DNA of 37,099 bases. Origin: a virus. Below, one piece after another: positions 14,937-21,818 of this stretch (position 1 is the stretch's first letter; every line of letters begins with the position of its first letter). The position numbers and the translations under genes were made by a program. Under the pieces are notes generated by a model. That model did no database searches and had not been told where the DNA came from. It saw only the letters and a list, made by a program, of their open reading frames with translations. The stretch covers positions 1 through 37,099 of IMG/VR virus record IMGVR_UViG_3300017917_003962; one strand, written 5' to 3'.

Positions 14937-15572
14937 ATGAGAGACAAAAGACTGAGAATTGAAGTCGGTGACCGTGTCAAGAGCATGGACAACTATGCTC
15001 CAATCCCGCATGAAGGGGTAATCAAGTCTATTGCCCTAGGGATGACTGAGGTTGGGGTCGCCCCGATTATCCGGGTTCTCGTGGATAAGAGTGACGGAAA
15101 GGAAGTCGAACCACATTTGCACGAAACCGCCCCGGGGCTTTGGGAAAAAATGTGTGAGGATGGTTCTAACGTTCCAGTCGATCCTTCCTTCTTGAGCCCT
15201 ACTGTTGTGTGCCCAGCTTGCGGAGAGCATCATGGAACAGGTCCATTCACTCCTGAAATGATGGCCCTATTTGGAAAATTTTCGAATTGTACCGAAACGG
15301 ATGAACGACTATGCATTCTGCAAGAGCTTGGTGAAAGATTCTTAGATGAGCTGGACTCCACAAATGCAGATCTACCTGAGTGGGTTCATGACATGCTAGA
15401 AGACGTCGAACAAGCGTGGACCGCGTACCACAGAATGCTCCTTCGAGTAGGACGACTTGTGGTTCGAAATCTTTCAGAGATAGGGCAGTCAAACGAAGCT
15501 ATTAGTAGTCACATAAGTAAGGTCATCAAGATACCACTTCCTGGAGGGAAGTCTGGGAAGTTTTCCAACTGA
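14937..15572 (+). CDS. Hypothetical protein
   Basis: The 211-aa protein starts at ATG 14937 with AAGGGTGAG upstream. Residues 1-60 (RLRIEVGDRVKSMDNYAPIPHEGVIKSIA, then VAPIIRVLVDK) look like an SH3/KOW-type beta barrel. A single CPACGEHHG at about 87-95 offers a possible zinc ligand set. The C-terminal half is helical with an acidic middle (ERFLDELDSTNADLPEWVHDMLEDVE). The function is unknown. It ends 1 base before the convergent XRE gene stop. Confidence 0.55.
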   Translation: MRDKRLRIEVGDRVKSMDNYAPIPHEGVIKSIALGMTEVGVAPIIRVLVDKSDGKEVEPHLHETAPGLWEKMCEDGSNVPVDPSFLSPTVVCPACGEHHGTGPFTPEMMALFGKFSNCTETDERLCILQELGERFLDELDSTNADLPEWVHDMLEDVEQAWTAYHRMLLRVGRLVVRNLSEIGQSNEAISSHISKVIKIPLPGGKSGKFSN

Positions 15573-15573
15573 C

Positions 15574-15930
15574 CTATGAAATTCTTTCCACAATCCTCTC
15601 AATGGCTTGGAGCTCCGAATCATCCAACTCGGCCCATACCTGGCTGAGCCTAATTGCAATCTTGTCTGCCTTAGCTGTTCCGGCCGGGAGCTTGAATTGA
15701 CCCAAACTAATCGCCGCTTTTGCCTCTAACTTGTCACGTTGCAGCCCGAGATACTCTGCCGCCTGTTCCAACTTCTTCGAGGCCAGCGGGTTTCGTCGCC
15801 CGGTTTCCACGTCAGATAGATAAGGAGCAGAACAACCAAGAATCTTTGCGAGAGCCGAGAGAGTCACCCCTCGCTTCTCCCGGGCCTTGCGAAGGTAGTC
15901 TCCAAATATCCGATGCCGGTCTACCACCAT
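15574..15930 (-). CDS. XRE-family helix-turn-helix regulator
   Basis: The 118-aa protein starts at ATG 15930 with GAGGG upstream; a longer frame to 16056 overlaps the preceding gene. Residues 8-65 are a standard XRE/Cro domain: FGDYLRKAREKRGVTLSALAKILGCSAPYLSDVETGRRNPLASKKLEQAAEYLG. The turn LAKILGCSAPYLSDVETG carries the recognition helix. The C-terminal half is helical and may dimerise. The start overlaps the stop of the 283-aa gene upstream (TAATG), so the two are coupled. It is likely the regulator of this three-gene leftward unit. Confidence 0.8.
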   Translation of the reverse strand: MVVDRHRIFGDYLRKAREKRGVTLSALAKILGCSAPYLSDVETGRRNPLASKKLEQAAEYLGLQRDKLEAKAAISLGQFKLPAGTAKADKIAIRLSQVWAELDDSELQAIERIVERIS

Positions 15931-16781
15931 TACGCCCTCAAATCCGAGCAAAGTAGCGCCCAAAGGCGACCATGTTTCTGCTGAAGAATTGCCTGATTGT
16001 CCTTCGTTCCCCCCCAACCTAGCAGTAGATTCAATGGGCATCCGAAGAGCACCCACCTCTCCAAAGCTCCAATAAGTTGATATACCCTCTCACAACCTAA
16101 CGTGGTTAAGCTTTCAAGTTCATTCACACATAGAATGATACTATCTAGTACTCGGTTATGGTAGCAAATCGTCATCAAAAAAAGCAGAAGCTCCACTTGG
16201 TCCTCAGTTCGAAGTATAGGACGGGCATTCACCTTTTGTAACAAGGCTGAGTCCAAAGACTTACCCTCGAGCCAATTACCGAGGGTAACCGCACTATCCT
16301 CAATTGAGGGAAGGGAATGCCGTTCCATGGACTCGAATCGAACCTCCACGAGTGCTCGATAAAAGTCCGAGATGGGGGACCGTCGGCTTACCATACCCAG
16401 AAGATTTTCCGGAATCGTGACTTCCCGACACGCCACTAAGCCCCAAAGAAGGTCCCAACCAAAGGGATTCGGGTAAGGAATCTCAAATGCAAGAACATCG
16501 TTTCTATTGGAACAAGTCAAGTTTCGGGATAGCCTGATGAGTATATCTGTATGACCTAAGGAGTTTACTTCATTCGGACTCATGAGTACCAAGCGACCGC
16601 TCAGAAACTTTGATACGTGGTCCCTATCAGCCTCCCGAACTACCTGAAATACCTTACGGGCAGGATTCTCTTGGTTATGAACCCATTCGACTACAGAGCG
16701 TAGCTGAGAGGGGCTTCTGTTTTTAGATTTTTTGTGGAAACGCCGGAAGTCTACCCAATACTCCTCAATAGAAGATTCCAC
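15930..16781 (-). CDS. Hypothetical protein in the XRE operon
   Basis: The 283-aa protein starts at GTG 16781 with AGGGGTG 7 bases upstream. The N-terminal third is charged and helical. Near residues 210-255 a hydrophobic strand, DSIILCVNELESL, is followed by helices and CPLNLLLGWGG. This reads like a Walker B strand and a sensor strand of a P-loop ATPase, yet no Walker A is visible, so it may be a degenerate ATPase-like protein or unrelated. Its stop overlaps the XRE start by one base. It starts 30 bases after the stop of the 151-aa gene. Function unknown. Confidence 0.55.
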   Translation of the reverse strand: MESSIEEYWVDFRRFHKKSKNRSPSQLRSVVEWVHNQENPARKVFQVVREADRDHVSKFLSGRLVLMSPNEVNSLGHTDILIRLSRNLTCSNRNDVLAFEIPYPNPFGWDLLWGLVACREVTIPENLLGMVSRRSPISDFYRALVEVRFESMERHSLPSIEDSAVTLGNWLEGKSLDSALLQKVNARPILRTEDQVELLLFLMTICYHNRVLDSIILCVNELESLTTLGCERVYQLIGALERWVLFGCPLNLLLGWGGTKDNQAILQQKHGRLWALLCSDLRA

Positions 16782-16810
16782 TTCAATACACCCCTATACT
16801 AAAGTTACCG

Positions 16811-17266
16811 TCACAGAAGGGCCTTCTTGAGCCAATCTGGTAGAAGGTCATCTTTCGAGTAACCTATGGCGACCCACCTTTCGGGTTCCTCACTAAGGTC
16901 TCCAAGCTTGGGAGCTCCAACCATGAGAACCTCTAACCAATTCCGGGCAACTTCCATAGACTTCTTTTTTCGCTCTAGTTGCTTATATGAGGACACTCGA
17001 ATAGTCAGATTCACGGCTAGCTTGTGAATCTGCTCAAACACCATCTTATGAAGGTTCGAAGGAGCGTAAATCAGGACTTTTGAATAGACTCCCTCCCCAT
17101 CCCCTTTCGCCATGGATAATGCCAAGACCAGTGTAGCATCCACAAGGCTCGGTTCTGGATTTTTAGTTGAAAACCCCCTACCAAACGCACTCTCATAGAG
17201 TGCATTCTGCTGACTGGTTAACGTGGTCCCAACGAAGATTTCGTGAACACTGATGCGATTTGCCAT
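16811..17266 (-). CDS. Hypothetical protein, first gene of the XRE operon
   Basis: This is a 151-aa protein starting at ATG 17266 with a weak ribosome site. The middle (DATLVLALSMAKG, KVLIYAPSNLHKMVFEQIHKLAV) looks like an alpha/beta Rossmann-type core with two hydrophobic strands. The end is a Trp-containing helix (LLPDWLKKALL). No catalytic motif is recognised. It leads a leftward unit of three genes ending with the XRE regulator, with about 90 bases free upstream that should hold the promoter. Confidence 0.55.
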   Translation of the reverse strand: MANRISVHEIFVGTTLTSQQNALYESAFGRGFSTKNPEPSLVDATLVLALSMAKGDGEGVYSKVLIYAPSNLHKMVFEQIHKLAVNLTIRVSSYKQLERKKKSMEVARNWLEVLMVGAPKLGDLSEEPERWVAIGYSKDDLLPDWLKKALL

Positions 17267-17357
17267 GTCAATTTCACATCCGAGGTTGATACCTCTTAAA
17301 TTACACCGACAGTCAACAAGGTCTGACCCTATCGATCGACATAGTCAAAACCAGAAG

Positions 17358-17606
17358 TTAGTTGAGAGTTAACGGACCGGTGGGTATCGAAGTAAGCGCT
17401 GGAAGATGCTTAGAAACTTGCCATTCTTCAAAAGCTTGGTAGAGCGTTTTGATCGCCAATGGCGTAGCCTTTGCTAATGTCAGTCGTACACGTAAGGCTT
17501 TCAAATCGCTTGATTCAGGCCAATCTGTGACCGCGAGTTGTTCGGCCAGTTCGCCAACAAAGTCCCTTCGATATCGCTGTTGTTTGAGCCACTCGGTGAA
17601 GTACAT
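17358..17606 (-). CDS. YozE/SAM-like domain protein
   Basis: The 82-aa protein starts at ATG 17606, with AAGGTG upstream, and its A overlaps the last base of the preceding stop. The opening FTEWLKQQRYRRDFVGELAEQLAVTDWP matches the YozE_SAM_like pattern: an aromatic F-x-x-WL helix, a charged turn, a DF-x-x-LA helix and a W-P turn. It is a single small helical bundle. Family members have no established activity. It is coupled to the widespread phage zinc protein upstream. Confidence 0.6.
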   Translation of the reverse strand: MYFTEWLKQQRYRRDFVGELAEQLAVTDWPESSDLKALRVRLTLAKATPLAIKTLYQAFEEWQVSKHLPALTSIPTGPLTLN

Positions 17607-18292
17607 TAGGGCACCTTATTTGGCATCGGCGCCATAAATACCCGCAATACGTCACTTCTTAGCTTGAAGGTCGGGGTTTCAGGTTGCTTGTTTTGGGCAT
17701 CCTCAGACTTGGCCCATTCGACCCACTTTGCGTAACGTGTTTTGAAGCGCCTAGCACACCACCTAGCAAAGTCCTCAACCGTTTCGCATACCGGAGACAC
17801 TGGGTAACCTTCAGGGGCTTTCCCACTCCAAAGTTGCCACCCGGTACCCGTAGGAGGTTCAACGGGCTCCCATTCCTGGTAGAGATCGACGCCCGCATAA
17901 AGCTGTGCTACCGCTGGATTTGGGTTGGGTACCGTCAAGGTTCCCTCACATGTCTCACACTCTCCCCAAATGTTCTTCCGCTTAGCCCGAATTTCAACCA
18001 ACAGCAGACGAACGCTGGGCGTATCGGACGCCCAGTCCCTTTTTCGAATCCTAATCACGTCTTTTTGTGGAACCCCACCTTCGATCATTTCGATTGCCTC
18101 TGCCGTAGAGAGCCTAGGCGCCCATGATCGAAATGTACTAAATAAACGCTTACAAGCCTTATTCAACCCCAACCCCAGACACTCTCCGCAGACAACAGGC
18201 CCCGGCCACGGGTTATGATACCCATGCCACACTTGCCCCAACGGCCACTGAAAGTCCACGGGAACACGTTTCACGCACAAGTGAGTCGCCAT
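17606..18292 (-). CDS. Widespread phage protein with VKRVP-DFxWPL motif and DnaJ-like zinc site
   Basis: The 228-aa protein starts at ATG 18292, judged by the family's typical opening (VKRVPVDFQWPLGQVWHGY); GTG 18352 extends the frame. Two CxxC pairs are present, in VVCGECLGLG (near residue 34) and GECETCEGT (near 115), as in DnaJ-type zinc hairpins. The motif EPVEPPTGTGWQLWSG with PVSPVCETVEDFARWCA is, from memory, shared with proteins in many unrelated phages. No biochemical role is known. The coupling to the YozE-like gene (TAATG) shows a two-gene unit. Confidence 0.7.
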   Translation of the reverse strand: MATHLCVKRVPVDFQWPLGQVWHGYHNPWPGPVVCGECLGLGLNKACKRLFSTFRSWAPRLSTAEAIEMIEGGVPQKDVIRIRKRDWASDTPSVRLLLVEIRAKRKNIWGECETCEGTLTVPNPNPAVAQLYAGVDLYQEWEPVEPPTGTGWQLWSGKAPEGYPVSPVCETVEDFARWCARRFKTRYAKWVEWAKSEDAQNKQPETPTFKLRSDVLRVFMAPMPNKVP

Positions 18293-18445
18293 GATAGCAG
18301 TTACACTGCTGGATAAGGTCTTCCAACAAGATTTGGCTTCGGTGTATCCCACCTTACATAGGAACCTGGGTCATTCCGTTACATCTGTAACCCCCAAGTT
18401 GTCCTTTCAAGTCCGGTGTAGCTATGAAACTGATGTCAGAAACAG

Positions 18446-18474
18446 CTTACAAATTCGAGAGTCAAATTTGTAAG
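18446..18474. promoter_or_regulatory. Perfect 10-bp inverted repeat, probable operator
   Basis: CTTACAAATT (18446-18455) and AATTTGTAAG (18465-18474) are exact reverse complements around a 9-base gap. The 19-base centre-to-centre spacing is just under two helical turns, typical of a dimeric repressor site. A hairpin RNA is the alternative, but the AT-rich arms favour protein binding. Confidence 0.6.
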
Positions 18475-18565
18475 AACGCTCGAGGTGCTGAGTCCCCAAT
18501 ACGTTGACACGAAATGTACTCGGTTAGTCATCAAGTCACTGACAAGGTCCCCGGTTACTTTTTGA

Positions 18566-18593
18566 TTGACCCTGCTAAGGGTGACGGTATCTT
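18566..18593 (+). promoter_or_regulatory. Sigma70-like promoter for the wall-lytic gene
   Basis: TTGACC (18566-18571), a 16-bp spacer and TATCTT (18588-18593) fit the housekeeping consensus much better than the phage motif. The leader to the TTG start at 18722 would be about 120 bases. Confidence 0.5.
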
Positions 18594-18701
18594 CGGACTT
18601 CCCTTAACCCATCCCCGAAAGAGGTCAACTAGCGACCAAAAAAACCATTTGAGATTGTAATTTCAACCAACCACATAGCCCTGCCAAAGAATTCGGCGGG
18701 G

Positions 18702-18717
18702 CCTCCTAAAGGAGGAG
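18702..18717 (+). promoter_or_regulatory. Ribosome site sequestered in a hairpin
   Basis: CCTCC (18702-18706), loop TAAA and GGAGG (18711-18715) can pair and hide the very strong AAAGGAGGAG ribosome site of the gene starting at TTG 18722. A near-perfect ribosome site combined with an unusual TTG start and a masking stem suggests controlled translation of a lytic gene. Confidence 0.5.
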
Positions 18718-18721
18718 ATCT

Positions 18722-19573
18722 TTGGACCAGGTAATTATTTGGGTTCTATCGCTGATGTCTACAATCGCTCCGCCCGGGAGGGCACAATACATCCCGGAAG
18801 CGCGCGAAGACAAAGACGAGGCTGTCGAGCGATATGAATCGATCGCTCGCGATGCTATCGGAGTCGTATACGATCCAGCCGAGAAGCCGTTATTTACGGG
18901 AAACTTCGGCCGCATTAAGACTCTGGACGTGCTACTCTCGGTGGCGTCTTTCGAAAGCGGGTTCCGACGAGACGTGGATTTCGGCGAGGGAAGGTCATCC
19001 AAGGGGGACGAGGGGCGAAGTTGGTGTCTGAATCAGATCAACCTTGGTAAGGCCAATTCCGAGGGCAGAACCCCTAACCGAATTATCGTGAACTTTGGAG
19101 GTGGCTATCGAATCACCTCTAATCAAGAAGAGGGATGGGGTGGTCAAGACCTTGTCGCTGATCGCAAGAAGTGCTTTCACGCGGCGCTTGCCGTTCTTCG
19201 TTCTTCCTTTGCTTCATGTGGGAAGTCAGCGCTACAGGACAAGCTGCGTGTCTATGCCTCTGGTTCTTGTGAGCGAGGAGAGGCTGAGAGTCGCCGGAGA
19301 ATGAGTCTGGCGAATTTTTGGATGACCAAAAAAATGCCACCTTTTAACGACGATGACGTCATGGCCTGGCTGGCAACGCCCGAAGAAAAACCCCAGCAAG
19401 AGACCGAAACCGCTCCACTTGAGCTTAGGATTTCGTATGCCGCCCCCCTTTCGTTGGGCTTTAGTCAAGGATGGGGTACTATTTTATATGACCCTCGCAA
19501 GGGCTGGGCTTCTAAGTTAGACTCCTTGTTTGGCTTAGTCTCTCCTGTCAACGCACTAATGAAACGACCCTAG
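18722..19573 (+). CDS. Lytic transglycosylase-like lysozyme-fold protein
   Basis: The 283-aa protein starts at TTG 18722, 4 bases after GGAGGAG. Residues 1-22 are a hydrophobic signal or anchor (VIIWVLSLMSTIAPPGRAQ). The domain at 60-200 has SVASFESGF with Glu at 78, the usual catalytic Glu-Ser pair of SLT-type transglycosylases, then SWCLNQINLG, in the place of the family's G-(L/V)-x-QI/QV motif, and LRVYASGSC, in the place of the AYNAG segment. The 80-residue C-terminus is Pro/Glu-rich, then beta-rich. It should cleave the glycan strand of peptidoglycan after export. The family is divergent, so the assignment rests on motif order. Confidence 0.6.
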   Translation: MDQVIIWVLSLMSTIAPPGRAQYIPEAREDKDEAVERYESIARDAIGVVYDPAEKPLFTGNFGRIKTLDVLLSVASFESGFRRDVDFGEGRSSKGDEGRSWCLNQINLGKANSEGRTPNRIIVNFGGGYRITSNQEEGWGGQDLVADRKKCFHAALAVLRSSFASCGKSALQDKLRVYASGSCERGEAESRRRMSLANFWMTKKMPPFNDDDVMAWLATPEEKPQQETETAPLELRISYAAPLSLGFSQGWGTILYDPRKGWASKLDSLFGLVSPVNALMKRP

Positions 19574-19612
19574 CCTTTCTATTTATCGGATGGCCGAAAC
19601 TGGAGGACCCGA

Positions 19613-19954
19613 ATGGCTCGAATGACAGACCAGGAACTAGTCGAACTCAAGGCCCGTGCAATTACGGCCATGGGATCTGGAAGCATTATTGGGAATGCCA
19701 ACAACTACCTTGTAGAACTCGTCAGTGAGGTTCAAGAGCTTCGCAAGGCTGGTCAAGTCAAGCCTTCTCTTCCAGGGAAACTCTTAGTGGGTGAGATGGA
19801 AGTCAAAAAAGTGGCCCTTGCTGAGGGTCCGAAGGACCTCCAGGTCAAGGTTGCTTCCCAAATTGAAGCACACGCCCAAGTAGAGGCTTCGGTAAGCGAA
19901 GAGACTCCAGCTCCAGTCACAAGTCCAAGCCCTAAAAAAGGCAAACGTCGCTAG
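19613..19954 (+). CDS. Small coiled-coil protein with basic tail
   Basis: The 113-aa protein starts at ATG 19613 with GGAGGA at ideal distance. Residues 5-50 form heptad-like helices (DQELVELKARAITAM, NNYLVELVSEVQELRKAG). Residues 75-113 are Ala/Val/Glu/Pro-rich, ending PSPKKGKRR. It may be a virion-associated or DNA-binding small protein, but I cannot assign it. It shares the rightward transcript with the transglycosylase-like gene, and the intrinsic terminator at 19976-20006 follows. Confidence 0.55.
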   Translation: MARMTDQELVELKARAITAMGSGSIIGNANNYLVELVSEVQELRKAGQVKPSLPGKLLVGEMEVKKVALAEGPKDLQVKVASQIEAHAQVEASVSEETPAPVTSPSPKKGKRR

Positions 19955-20673
19955 ACCCTATCGTCCTCTTCGTCGAACAACACCCGAGCAAATCGGGTGT
20001 TGTTTTCTAGGCTTTGTTGGAGAGTGAGCGCAACAAGATTCTTGATCCTCTCACTCTGATTTTCACTCACTACCGGAAGAGAGTCATACTCAAAGGAGAC
20101 ACTTGACCACGTCCGAAAAATGGACGCTAGGGTAGCGGTATAGCTACTCTCATCGGCCGTATAATACCCTTGGACTTTCAGCAAGTGAGAGTACTGAATT
20201 GGATCCCCAGAAAGAACAGCAGGCCATGCTTTTGAAAACCTCTTGTGCACGATACCAACATGATCCGTAGCCCCCTCTAAGAGGCTGTCAAACGCCCGGA
20301 ATCTACACCCAGGATGGTCCGGGTAGAACCAAAGAATGCACGTCCCATCCTTCCGATAGGCCGTAATCTTAGCAGTAGTCGGACTCTTGGCTTGGTAGGC
20401 CTCCGCTTGTGCCTTCTTCAGGATTTCATTACAGGCAAAATAGGTATAATCATATCCGTCACCCTCTCGGGATTTCACGTTCCCGAGGTTGTAGCAGTGA
20501 CAACTCTTCATCCAACCAGTCTCTAAGCTTGTCTGAGCAAGAAGAACCCATAACGACTCTTTCTTTGGGGGTTCTTCGAATAAGTTGAGCCAAGCCTGCC
20601 ATAAGGCCGTGATCAACGCTTCTTTGCTTACAGGGGTTTTTTTATCAGGTAGGCGTTCTGGCATACTCCACAC
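19951..20673 (-). CDS. Glucosaminidase/lysozyme-like peptidoglycan hydrolase (GH73-like)
   Basis: The 240-aa protein has a lysozyme-superfamily core: LLAQTSLETGWMKS with Glu51 as probable catalytic acid, then CYNLGNVKSREGDGYDYTYFAC. A later segment reads FRAFDSLLEGATDHVGIVHKRF, AWPAVLSGDP and GYYTADESSYTATLASIF, the usual end of N-acetylglucosaminidase domains. No signal peptide is seen, so export would need a holin or another route, as with canonical endolysins. Start GTG 20673 or ATG 20664; neither has a well-spaced ribosome site. It follows the CinA-NMNAT gene by 14 bases. Its 3' end carries the rightward terminator. Confidence 0.7.
   Translation of the reverse strand: MWSMPERLPDKKTPVSKEALITALWQAWLNLFEEPPKKESLWVLLAQTSLETGWMKSCHCYNLGNVKSREGDGYDYTYFACNEILKKAQAEAYQAKSPTTAKITAYRKDGTCILWFYPDHPGCRFRAFDSLLEGATDHVGIVHKRFSKAWPAVLSGDPIQYSHLLKVQGYYTADESSYTATLASIFRTWSSVSFEYDSLPVVSENQSERIKNLVALTLQQSLENNTRFARVLFDEEDDRV
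19976..20006 (+). terminator. Intrinsic terminator embedded in the convergent gene
   Basis: AACAACACCCGA (19976-19987) and TCGGGTGTTGTT (19993-20004) form a perfect 12-bp stem with a 5-base loop, followed by TT. It ends the rightward transcript of the 19613 gene 22 bases after its stop, and lies wholly inside the last codons of the convergent hydrolase (NNTRFARVLF). Confidence 0.75.
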
Positions 20674-20687
20674 GAAAAAGAGATGGA

Positions 20688-21818
20688 TTAGCCAGTTGTC
20701 CGGGCACGAATCTCAGATGAACTGATATCCCACTGACCGCGAAGTGGGATACATGATAGTCCTGGATTTCTAACATCTTCAAGAGTTACGAGTTTTCCTA
20801 AAAATGTGTCTCCATGGTTACCAAGTACTCTTCCGGCTACATAGAAAGTAGTATTCGTCTCCCTGAAACCAGTTACCAGGTCATCTAGGGTTGGACCCCA
20901 TTTACAATCCAGCATTCGAATAAGAGCATCGGCTCCGATAATGATCCCAACCCCTGGGTACCGTCTAGCTTTGTCCAAGTACAGTGGGAGACCCGAAGTG
21001 AAAAGCCGGTTTTTACCACTCAGCATCTTCGCTCGTTGCACCAAGGTCGCAAGACTTAGCTTTCCCTTATGCGGGCAATCCTCTTCGATCGCAAAGGCTA
21101 CGGGACCTCCAGTGAAGTTGACAAAACTATTCTCTATTCCGAAGTGCCCTTCGTGAGGGGGGTCAAAAGCTCCTGGGAATATCGCTCCGTGATTTAGATA
21201 GTCATCTCCCGGGGGCAAATCCTCCAATCGCTTACCCTCAGCGCTAAAATAAGGACGTTTGAAAAATCTTTTTTTGGCGAGTTGGGTACCCTCTACGTGA
21301 TCGATATACTGAACCGTATTAGGCTTGAACTTCAGATTCCCCCAAAGGTGTCCGGTTGCCTCTAGAATGACGTTTGCCACGAAAATATCACAAGCTTCCC
21401 CGTCAAGGATCCTCTGCTCCTTCCCCTGCCCTTTTTTGAGAATTATCGACGAGAGCATACAAGCATCATCTCGAAGGTAAGCCGCAAAGGCCCTGTGTTC
21501 CCCTTTATGGGCATAGGTTGAGGCCACCGAGGCCGTGAGGCCTATCCCAATTGCAGGAGCACCTCCGGGCTTGTAGGCCCTATAATAGGCCTCTGTAGCT
21601 AAGTCCACCGCTGTTTCCACTGAGGCATAGCTCTCCGGAGTGAAGCCCAAGTACTCATCTGTTGCCTCGGGAGCGTACGGAAAGGCTGACTCAACTAGGA
21701 CCGATGAAATGCCTGGAATGTTCCAAAGGTGCCCTTGGATTCCAGCTCCAGCCCCTGTACAAACAAGAGCTATTCGTACTTTTGTTGAGGTTAGCGACTC
21801 TAATAAGTTGGAGATCAT
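20688..21818 (-). CDS. CinA-like domain fused to NMN/NaMN adenylyltransferase
   Basis: The 376-aa protein joins two NAD-metabolism domains. Residues 1-165 match the CinA C-terminal (NMN amidohydrolase-like) fold: VCTGAGAG, then AVDLATEAYYRAYKPGGAPAIGIGLTAS. Residues 205-376 form a nucleotidyltransferase domain: FPGAFDPPHEGHF with H222-E-G-H225 (the HxGH motif), GIIIGADAL, and ISSSEIR (365-371), the ISTxxIR-type ATP-binding motif. The first activity converts NMN to NaMN in known members; the second joins the mononucleotide to ATP, giving NAD or NaAD. Its ATG overlaps the stop of the pseudokinase gene upstream by 4 bases, so they are coupled. A phage use could be NAD restoration against NAD-depleting defences; that is inference. 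Confidence 0.8.
   Translation of the reverse strand: MISNLLESLTSTKVRIALVCTGAGAGIQGHLWNIPGISSVLVESAFPYAPEATDEYLGFTPESYASVETAVDLATEAYYRAYKPGGAPAIGIGLTASVASTYAHKGEHRAFAAYLRDDACMLSSIILKKGQGKEQRILDGEACDIFVANVILEATGHLWGNLKFKPNTVQYIDHVEGTQLAKKRFFKRPYFSAEGKRLEDLPPGDDYLNHGAIFPGAFDPPHEGHFGIENSFVNFTGGPVAFAIEEDCPHKGKLSLATLVQRAKMLSGKNRLFTSGLPLYLDKARRYPGVGIIIGADALIRMLDCKWGPTLDDLVTGFRETNTTFYVAGRVLGNHGDTFLGKLVTLEDVRNPGLSCIPLRGQWDISSSEIRARTTG

Larger units (their letters stand above)
18293..18721. other. 429-bp divergent intergenic region
   Basis: This is the longest gene-free stretch in the window. It lies between the leftward zinc-ribbon gene and the rightward transglycosylase-like gene. It holds a perfect 10-bp dyad (18446-18474), a sigma70-like promoter (18566-18593), an isolated TTGACA at 18504, and a hairpin over the ribosome site (18702-18715). 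No tRNA and no conserved small ORF with a good ribosome site is visible. Confidence 0.6.

Noticed and set aside
16781-16811. The XRE-operon proteins as a recognised BREX or Thoeris component
   Set aside because: A Walker-B-like strand alone is not enough; no Walker A, TIR, Sir2 or other defence motif is present.
17684-18127. 147-aa plus-strand open frame opposite the zinc-ribbon gene
   Set aside because: The minus strand carries the recognised CxxC and EPPTGTGWQLW motifs; the other frame is a shadow rich in Arg, Pro and Phe.
1296-19589. TATTTATC-like motif before genes at 1310, 10085 and 19613
   Set aside because: Three AT-rich matches with variable distance to the start (4 to 24 bases) and no shared -35. 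At 1310 it would place the transcript start inside the gene. Probably chance.
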